A stretch of DNA of 64,000 nucleotides from assembly GCA_028753945.1 (NCBI GenBank), contig JAPNXP010000001.1:12576501-12640500 (forward strand), read 5' to 3'. The position numbers were made by a program, and so were the translations under genes. Source of the stretch: Hexactinellida sp. DTS-2022. Taxonomy: Eukaryota; Porifera; Hexactinellida. The notes under the pieces are model-generated. The model saw nothing but the letters and a program-made list of their open reading frames with translations, was not told where the DNA came from and searched no databases. Positions 46,330-56,900 of this stretch are shown here, piece after piece (positions within the stretch are counted from its first letter, which is position 1; each line of letters opens with the position of its first letter).

Positions 46330-47887
46330 TACTATATTAGTGGATTGTGTGAGATTTGTATATTAAACTTTGTATAACCTCCTCCGAGAATGAAATGTTC
46401 ACTAACGAACTTATAAACTTTAACTGAACGAACTGAAGGCTTGGCTTTTAAGGGATTCGCACTGAACGAATCGACGCCAACGGTTGCCTGATCGGAAGTT
46501 GAACGAACTGTACGAATTGAACAAACTCAGCGAATGTATTGAACGAATTGAACGGACGTACTGAACGAATATAACAGAAATTCTCTGAAAAGTATCCTTT
46601 CTCTGATGACTCTGACGGTACTGCTAATCGCTATCCTATCAATAATTCGAATAAGTGTCTCCAAATGTGCCTTCTAAAAACTCTGATTATATTCATTTTG
46701 TGTTGACGATAACTGTATTAATTGTATAATACAGTTTCTAATGTATTATACAATTTACAGGGTTCGATCACGATATGAGATCTGTAGATATGAGATCTGT
46801 AGAATAGATAGTCGCAATTAAAATATTAATTTCGCCCCAAAATAATGTTAATTGGACGGTCTAAAGTGACAATTCACTACTCCCAACACAAGATTTTCTG
46901 ACAGCAAAATGTACCCTAAATTTCCCTAAAAACCTAAGTAAAGCAACCCACAATATTTTCTGTAATATCTAGTATCAGATTCTAATTAAACACCTAGTCA
47001 ACTCTCGTTATAACGAGGTACTTTTGGGACCTGTAAATTATCTCGTTATATCCGGATATTCGTCACAGCGGATAATAATTTATGCATTTAGTGGTTCGGG
47101 GGAAAGGAGTTTACTATATCATCCCTGAATATATTCTAAAACTCAATACAAGTTTTATAAATAGTTACTTCTCATTACACACTAGGACAGGCATCACACA
47201 AAATATTTAGCGTCAAATTATTGTCACCTAAATGGTATTTTGTTTTCAAATTTACGTGGCTTTGCGCAAAAAAGTTCCAGTAGAATCTTTTATTTCTCTG
47301 TAATATATCTCCAATATTAGTCTTAAGAAAATGAATGCAAAGAACTATGTATTGCTTAATTATTAAACACTTAGTTGCCAATTGAAAGTGAAAGTGAAAG
47401 TGAAATTTAATTGAATTTCAATTGAAATTGAAAATGATAGTTGGATTTTTCTATTTATACCTTGGACCCCAGGGCATCTATGTTTGTATTTACGATATGA
47501 TATGATATTATTAATTAAGATCTATCAATCGATATTTGATAAGATGGAAGGATCTTAAGATCTTATGGCTTCGCGTCTTCTGGAATTGGCTACGAATCCC
47601 TGAAAGAAATTTCTATTTAATATTGTTTTATCTATTCTAACATATTAGCTATCATATAAAAACAAAAGTTTGTCTCTATCTATCCTACTTTTCTTATTTC
47701 AGCAATGATTGTGTAATTGGAACCAAAATGCTTCTATGAGAAACAACATTAACTGAAAATCAGGAAATTTGTATACATCATAGCTTTATTTTTTGAAATG
47801 CGTTGATATCAAGTCGATTTGAGCCTATACGAATTTAGTACATACTTGTCACTATGCAATCTGTAGGATATTATGTCTAACATGAAT

Positions 47888-47895
47888 TATATAAA
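47888..47895 (+). promoter_or_regulatory. Possible TATA box of R5
   Basis: TATATAAA 34 bp before the ATG, identical to R4. Confidence 0.3.
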
Positions 47896-47929
47896 TTGCA
47901 CGACTAACTTCAAACACTGTTTATTCAAA

Positions 47930-47993
47930 ATGAAAATACTATCAATATTGGCTATTATTCTCTATTTGGGGATATTTTCACAACAAACAACAG
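47930..47993 (+). CDS. R5 exon 1: signal peptide
   Basis: MKILSILAIILYLGIFSQ, phase 1, within the block identical to R4. Confidence 0.9.
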
Positions 47994-50900
47994 GTAAACA
48001 TGTTAAAATTATTAAATATATTGTTACGCAGAAGTATAGATACGTTAAGTATTCATTGAATGATTATTTATAACATGATAGACAATCTCAAAATATATGA
48101 AGGGAATCTGAGCTCTATTTCTAGAATATATATATTTTAGATACTTTTAAAATGTCCGAACTTTTCTCTAGTATAGATAATATTAGTATCACTCAAAATA
48201 CATGATTTTCATTGTGGAATATTATCATAGAGCAAATACTACAACTTGTATCAAGTAGTATGTTGATATTTATTTGGGTCAAATCTATATGATTAAAACT
48301 CGATTGTTCTTTGTGTGTTTGTGTTTGTTTGTCCCGATTGTATTTTAAGTGATGGGGGAATAGAAACTGCAATTAACATTGAGATATAAACTAATTTTCA
48401 AATGTTAAAATAGGTAAACAAGAAAGCTGAATACGAATTTCGCATTATAAATTTCCAATTATGAAATAGGGTTTACAAAATAGGGAAGCAAATTGTTCAA
48501 AATTAAAATGAATCAAGAAGCCAGCTTCCAACGGGCATTATAGGAAACAAGTTAAAAGCATTGAAAATTGTGGAAGGGATGTATATAACGATGACAGATT
48601 TTACTGACTATATAATTACTGGTTTATTGGGGAGTAAGGCCGCATAGCGGCCGTTAACTTGAGGTGCGTAGCACCGATCCGTTGCAAAGCGACCGAGGTC
48701 GAAGGGCTCGTATTTATTAAATAGCAATGTCCAATTGTGTAATGTCACCAATGAAATTATAAGTAAGATTCGTTACGTAATGCAGGGACAAACTCCTCCT
48801 GCCGCTAAGCCACGTCTGTCACATTTTGCTCACCAATTTCCAATCCTGGAAGCGCGTAAATTTTGAACGGGCCAAAATTGAAATGAGTGGTTTTACACTA
48901 ATTTTCAACTGGTATTATCTTCAAATAATTGTTGTATAATCAAATTTTATGCCGATGTTCGTGATCAACATTAAATTTCGCGTCATCAAGGGATCCATAA
49001 GACAACTTATCCTAGACTGATTTGTATAGGAATGGTTGGACAATAATTAGGAAGATATTTCAACCTAAACAACTTCTTAACGTGTCAATTGTCGAAACAT
49101 TTATTTTCGATTTAGCAATCACAATATTTTGAAAAATACATAATTTGCATTGAAGAACAAACCTGGAAAGTTAGAAAATTCCATTTAAAAACAAATAACA
49201 CAATCTGCCACACTAATACTGCATGCATGGGCGTCTTTTGCGTTACCGCAGTGCAGTCGAATGGTAACTTACAATTATAATGACTACACAAGAAGACATA
49301 ATAATCAATTGTCAAATATATAATGGACTTTGTGTTTGTAGCTCCTTCAAGCGGTTGTGCTGCACTTTCAGAAAAAGGGAGATGTTACAACTCATTCACA
49401 AGCTCAGCTATAAACTGGCAAGATGCTAGAGATATGTGTTTAGCGCTGGGAGGAGATCTAGCTACTGTTACATCTCTAGAAGAGGATACAATGTTACTTG
49501 ACATCAAACGATCTACTTGTTGGATAGGACTCAATGACATAGATGTAGAGGGTACTTTTGATTGGGCAGATGGTAGCGAAAACACTTATAGAAAGTGGAA
49601 TCCTGGTCAACCAGATGATGCTGGGTCAAATGAAGATTGTGTGGAGAATTGGTATAAGAATAACTGGAATGATAGAAGATGTGGATCTACACTATATTGC
49701 TATCACTGTAGCACAACAGGTCAGTAAGTCCCTCGAATAAAAAATATACCAAATTGTTTGTACCATGATTAATGCACTAATCATGGTACAAACAATTTGG
49801 TATATATTTTTACACTCCACTAGTATGTATTTCAGAGGAAAATAATTATTAATTGGAGCACACAAAAAATGGTGCACAAATGACAATTCACCAGCATCGA
49901 ACAAGTAGATAGAAAATACTTTTTGTTATCAATGTTTAAACATTTGGTAGAAAAAATGATAAGCTTTACCTTTTAAAATCAAATTTAAATTAGTACTAGA
50001 ATTTGCAAAGGTGAATCTAGTAAATACAGTGTGTTTATTGTCTGTTAACTACATAACTACATGTGTTTATTTAAATTCCGTGCCACGGAATATTCGGTAC
50101 TACGCAACTCATTTGATGATGGCTGCACGGCGAATTATTCACAATGATAATGTTTTTCAAACCTATTACGCATAAAGGCCGCATAATAAGAATGGTACAC
50201 AATGTAATTTGTTTGGGAAATTCAAATTCAATATTAATTACTGAAGAATTTCAACTGCACCAAAAACCAATAGATCGTTGTTGCTGTACAAATACAAATT
50301 TTGAGCTTTCTGGGACCCGTAGTTTTTCCGAATAATTCTGGACAACGAAACCCACGAACACACACAGAATAATTGTGTTTTTAATATTAAGAAAATTACA
50401 ATTTCCATAAATACAGAGGGTTTAGAGAATATGAGAATCTGAAGTTGAGCTTATTTATTTTGTTAGTGAGTCCATTCGGAGAACAGATCAGTGCAAACAC
50501 ATACACGCCATTAAAAGACAACTCATTTCTGTACAGAAACACTACTCTTTACTGTATAACAGAGACTAAAAACACACCACAAGTAACCTGGAGTTATACA
50601 GATCTAAATGGAGTCAGTAGTACTCTCTCTGCTACAACAAATGCTACAACAGGAGTTAGCACTCTCTATGCTACTAGAGACAAGCCAGGATACTACAGCT
50701 GTGTAGTTAGTCAGAACGGAGGGAACACTAGAACATATGATACTGTTATGCTGGATTTCATTATAGGTAGCTGTAGTTTGTGGTATAGAAAAATGTAAAA
50801 TTACAGCTGTGCTTAGAGCCATTTATTGGAGGCACTATATTTTTGGAAGTGTTATAATGCTTCTATAGGAAAATTCTATGAGCACAGGTGTAAAGTTATT

Positions 50901-53900
50901 TCTTTAAACAATAGAATTAGATCTAACATTTTAGATTGAACTCAAATGTTATAAATACAGAAATTATTATCCCAATTATGGCACAAACTGATCCCAATTT
51001 AATAATATGTCCACTGCAAAAGGTATACATTTCAATTTTCAATTGAATGAATGTAAATTTAACAATGATCACCATATATTCTTCTCGATATGAAATGTAA
51101 ATAGGTATGAAAATGTGTCCAAAAATTAGTCAAGAAGTCACTTAGTTAATCAAGCTCTGTTATGTGGAGAGGATGTTTATCAAAATAAACCAAAGCAATG
51201 CCTGCCACTACATAGTAGTTGGCACAGTAATAAAAATCCAAAATTGCAGCCTGTGCCGACGCATGTTCCTTTGGTGGCACTATATTTTGTTGGTGGTTTA
51301 TTGATAGTGCCTCCAAAGGAACATGCTGTCGGCGCAGGCTGCAATTTTGGATTTTTTTCGCCAAGTCATCGACGCCCAAGGTGTGAAGAACCATTTGTTA
51401 ATTGGTCGGAGTCACAAGGAACGGTAGTTAAATTTGAAGTCAGTTTCTATCATAAACCATCTTGAGTTTAATGCCATTCATTCATTATGTATTGATAATA
51501 AGTTATAGTATTAGTTATTTATTTTAGCAATGTTATCCATGGTTGGTTGAGTTGAGTCAACAAATTCCTTATATTATATTAATTTATTTAATCCATTGTA
51601 TAGTAATACTAGAATTAAATAGAAGCCAGCTGGAATTTATAAGTTAAATCAATATAATTATCGCAATTTGAATCACTAGAGTAGGATTTAACAAGTTAAA
51701 TCAATATAATTATTACAAGTTGAAACAATAGAATTAGATTTAACACTTTACTGAAATTGAAGTGTGAGTAAACAAAGAAATTTCAACCCCCATTTATGGC
51801 ATAAATTGACCCCTTTATTGAAAGTTTTCTTCTCCCATCAGACGCAGAATTTTATGGTAAATCCAAATATGAAATAAAATTTGGGGGTTTAGTAAAACAT
51901 CTTTTTAGTTATGGACCAGACAAATTTTGAAAGGTTCAAAAATGTGTCCAAAATTGGTTAATCAAAAATCGTAACCCCAGGTGAAAATTATACGTCGACT
52001 CCGAACCTACATGCCAAGTTTCAGCCCTCTAGGTATATAGGTGTGGCCAGGGCACCGTCTACGGAGAAAATAATAATAATAATAAAAAAATCCAAAATTG
52101 AAGCCTGTGCCGACGCATATTCCTTTGGTTGCACTATATTTTGGTGGTGGTTTATTGATAGTGCCTCCAAAGGAACATGCTGTCGGCACAGGCTGCAATT
52201 TTGGATTTTTAACCATGTCATCATCACTTGAGGTGTTAAATTATTTCAGAAAGGTGTTTCAAAAGACAACGACCCTTCGTGAGTTGGAAGTTTCGTTTTA
52301 GCTCACTTCATTTCAAAGATATTCAAGTTTCAGTAGAATATAATAAGTGATGAGTCAGCATTTTTATGTGCTTGTTGGGTGATCACCCAACACCAACCAA
52401 CCCATTCGAAATATAGAATTCACAAAATTGTAGAAACACTTTTTTTTTACGATGTCATCATCACCTCAAGGTGTCAAGACCCACTTGTATAGGTGGTACG
52501 TGGCATAAGGACCAATTGATAAATTGAAAGTCGGCACAGTAAAAATATACCAAAGTAGTAAGATTAGAACTGGGCCACTATACTATAGTATAGTCGGCAC
52601 AGTAATAATATAAATAAAGGCAGTAAGATCAATACTGGGCCACTATACTATAGTATAGTCGGCACAGTAATAAGGCAGTGATTCAGAATTGGGGGACTAA
52701 TTCATAGTTGTCGGCAAAGCATAAAAACTAGCCAAAGCAGTGATATCAATACTGGGCCACTATACCATAGTATAGTCGGCACAGTAATAAGGCAGTGATT
52801 CAGAATTGGCCTAATTCATAGTTGTCGCCAAAGCATAAAAACTAGCCAAAGCAGCGATATCAATACTAGGCCACTATACTAAAGTATAGTCGGCACAGTA
52901 AATGTAAAAAGTATGACACAAGATTAGAAATTAACTATTGTATATTAGGTGCGCCAGTCTTAACATTGAATTACGGAAGTTGCAATGCATTCTCTCTGCT
53001 CCCTCCTGCTGTCAACAGAGCTGATATTCCTGTACTCACACAGAATGTAATACTGAGTGCTAATCTAGTTGGAAGGTGGCAGACAACAAATGGCAGCTAT
53101 GTTGACAGTGATTCTATCACAATACCAACACTCTATGTGTCTCATGCTGGACTGTATAAGTTCTATGTCACTAACTGGGATGGAGTATGGACACTGGCTA
53201 TTCAGATAGACATATCACCTGTTGGTAAGTTGGTTGCCATTAAATGTATACATTGTCAAGCTTATTTTGAGCGCAAATGTCCAAAAAATTATATTTTTGA
53301 CTCTAGCGTTTAATAGGATAATGAACACAAACACTTACAGACTATCGGAACAATCCATTTATGTCGCATTTAGAGGTTGTTCTTAAAAGCAATGTATGCT
53401 AGTACATAGACTACTATAATAAAGGACTGTAGGCTGCCAGCTTGGGTCTGGAATTTGGGTCCATTGTGTACTTATTGACTCCCGTAATTATCTAATGCTA
53501 GACACAGGAAATGTATTATTATCGTATAGGAAGTTATATTTGGGAGTCCATTGGTCATATTGCATTGTCTCAATATTTGTTGAATGTGAGTTTTTCGGTT
53601 TCCATATATGGCTTTTCCTTTAATGGTAATGATCTCAAATAATCGACTTCAGGTAGAGTTAGCCAAAAAAATGTATTATTGTCGAATAGGAAGTCATGTG
53701 TATGGAGTCATTTAGTCAATATTGGTTAACTTCCCATCTCTGAGCAAGAGGAGCATCGACAAATGAAAGAATTTCCATTATATACACTCGAGATCTATTT
53801 TTGTCCTCAGGAAATTTTCCAGGAGATTGATGGCCATGTGGACAGAACATGTGGTGATTATGGGGCAATCTCAACCCTCCTTTGTCAAGTTCTTGCAAGA

Positions 53901-56900
53901 AGATTTCTCCTTCTCCATGTTATCCGTGTTTATATGTTAAAATCCTGCAAGAAGACTACTTTATGTGTCACTAGAATCAGGAAGTAGCTGCGTGTCTCGA
54001 TACATCATATCTACATCATGTATATGATCAGGAACGGTGCCAGGATTTTTCCCTAGGAAGCGGCATATAAATTTCCATTGGGGGGCAAACATTCTATTGG
54101 TGTTAGATCTAGTAGTTGAGTAAGTTGACGTTACCAAAAACTTGGCGATGAGGTTGAACCTTTTTAATTTAATGTTCTGTAAAGTATGAAATGTAGTCTT
54201 CAGAAATCAAAACATTAACAAGAATTTTGCAACCCTAGGTAATACTACAACTTAAAACTACTAGCTATAATGACAGTTAAAAATCAATTTTGACAGGTTT
54301 CATGTCTAAAGTAAAAGGTGTATTGGGTTTGTAAACAGTTGATTAGATGTTAGTAACAAAATTGCCAAAATAACTAGGAATATCCTATAATACGCAGCTA
54401 GATTACTAACAGACCATTCCTGTCAACCGTATACAGGGATTTGGACTACACATATTTTGGTTTTCTCTACAGACGTACAGGGATGGAAAAATTTGTAGAG
54501 AAATTACTAGTTAGAAAAATTATTGATTGTCTGTCGAATAAATTATTACCTAAATGCCTAAACCCTAAAATGTAGAAGTTTGATTTGTTGAAATTAACAC
54601 CCTATTCAAGCGTACAGGGATTATCTGTATATAAATCAAAATTTTCTGTGTTCCTAAGTGATATTTTGATTTATGTCAATCTGATTAAGACTAAATATCA
54701 TAATCACATGTATATCTTGACAAACATAATACAAAGATTTGGTTAGTGTAATTCATTTCAGTATAAGTGTAGATTTACATGCTAGACGAGCGAGCGGAGC
54801 GAGCGAGAAAAATATTTTGGTGTCCAGGGAACTTGGCCAATGTACAGGGGAAAATTGAAGGTAGAGGGATGGATCAAAGGAATAAAATAGTTATAAAATG
54901 TTTTACCAGGGGGGGGAATTGCCCCCTATGCCCCCCGTGTCGACGCCCTATATATGATAGATGCAGTACAGTATGAGCATTTCCACTATGTCAGCATTTG
55001 GCGCAAATACTGAACCTTGCTGCAGAATTAACATTTACATCAATGTAAAAGTTACCACCGTGTCGCTGCCTGGCTTGCCTGAACTTAATGATTATAATCA
55101 TTGTAGGTGGCTCATTTGGAATTCAGATCAACACAACAACTTTCATCACTCTACCAGAGGATTCCATTCTGATATCGAACACTACTCTCTACTGCATAAC
55201 TAGCAGCATAAACTCAACAGAGGTGGAGTGGAGCTATGAAGATGTGTTTGGTAACACAACTAATCTCTCTGCTACAACTAATGCTAGCACGGGATTAAGC
55301 ACTCTGTCTGTAACTATCGATGTGCCAGGCTACTACAGCTGTAGAGTCTCTCTGGAAGGAGGAATGTATAAGACATACACTGTTGAGATGATTGATATAT
55401 CTCAGTACACAGGTACGTGTTGTTAAGTTTGTTAATTAATTAAAAGCTAATGACTCACCAAATATTCATTTCCGCAATATACGTACTTAATTGTATTGTG
55501 TATTGTGATCTACAAGTAATCAATGAGCTCTAATATGAAGGTTGCCGCCCTAACCAGCACAAAGCTAAATACTATTGTATCCATACTTACTGGCTTTCTA
55601 TATGAATAGGTACGCATCAGAACAGATATGCTAAGGTGATGTATTTACTATCTAGATTGAAGTGCCAATATCCTCAAATATCCTAAGATTTCCTACTTAA
55701 TAGACACTATTTCTTGGTAAAAGTTCAAAGGTACCCAATAAATTGGACATTATGATAAGGAGACAAATCAGGATACAGTAGGATATCCAGTTGCACTACA
55801 GTGAACAAATATACATATAATTTATGTACTTCCAAACCCTTAGTTGCTGAGAATACAGATAACTATCAATACACAGTGGGAGTAGACACAGACAATATAT
55901 TCCTGTTCTGTCACAGTCCTGATAATTCAGTTCGGCTCTCTGGTATTCATTGGAAGAGACAGGATAGAATTGGATTCTACCCAAACCCATTGGACCTACA
56001 CAGACTGGGATATCTCCTCAAATACACCAACACTCATCCGATGGAATGCTTCGATACAGAAACTGGTAATCCTATCATGAGTGTTCAGCTCTACGTACAG
56101 GGTGAGTGATTGGAAATTTAACACAACTATCTATTTATCTATCTATCTATCTATCTATCTACGTATATATTAAAAGCGCAATATTTATGTGTGTGTGTGT
56201 GTGTTGTGCAGGAGGATGTCCTCATATAGAAAAAACTTGTCCTCGTATCTAGAGATGTGAGGACAAAAACCCAGATATGAGGACATTTCGACCATATGAC
56301 AGGCCCGTAGCACCGCCAACATTTATTGGTGCGGCACAGTGACGTCACCATATTTATTATAAACATACATGAATCTTTTCTTCTTTATACGCGCTTTTAC
56401 TCTATGTTTTAAGTTACTCCACTAAGGGAAATTCAAAAATTCAATAATACTAATAAAATTTTTATACAGTCTTTATTGAAGTGTAGCAAGAGTTGCTACT
56501 TGGTAAAGAATCTAATGGTTACAAATACGAGTATTATAATAATGGTTATGAACAGTTTGGCGGTGGCAGCAGGCTAGCAGCACGAAGTTGTGTTTACCAA
56601 TAGCATTATGTCGCTCCTATAGTTGTCGGTGACTTAAATGTGTTCCCGAATATTTGTGTGGTCACTAAAATTATTGGTGCGGCCATGGCCGCACCTGCCG
56701 CACCTGCTCCTACGGCCCTGTTATGAGGTCATGAGGACAAAAACCATGATATGACGACATTGACCTGCGTGTTGTCCAGAGTTAATTGGAAAGACTACGA
56801 GTCCCAGAAAGCTGAAAATTTATTACAGGGGAAATTTTGTACTGCGACAACGATCTATTGTTTTTTTAAGAGAAATATTTACATTTGAAGGTGACAAAAT

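Larger units (their letters stand above)
45423..47929. other. R4-R5 intergenic region
   Basis: R4 3' flank, two pogo-like insertions, GAACGAACT repeats, then 46570-47290 related to 38140-38950 and finally the block identical to the R4 promoter. No other gene seen. Confidence 0.6.
47291..48208. repeat. 918-bp block identical to 39981-40898
   Basis: Promoter side, signal-peptide exon and start of intron 1 of R5; no difference from R4. Confidence 0.93.

Noticed and set aside
51232-52210. Two spaced similar units as a CRISPR-like array
   Set aside because: Only two units about 850 bp apart, each a long hairpin; animal genome context.
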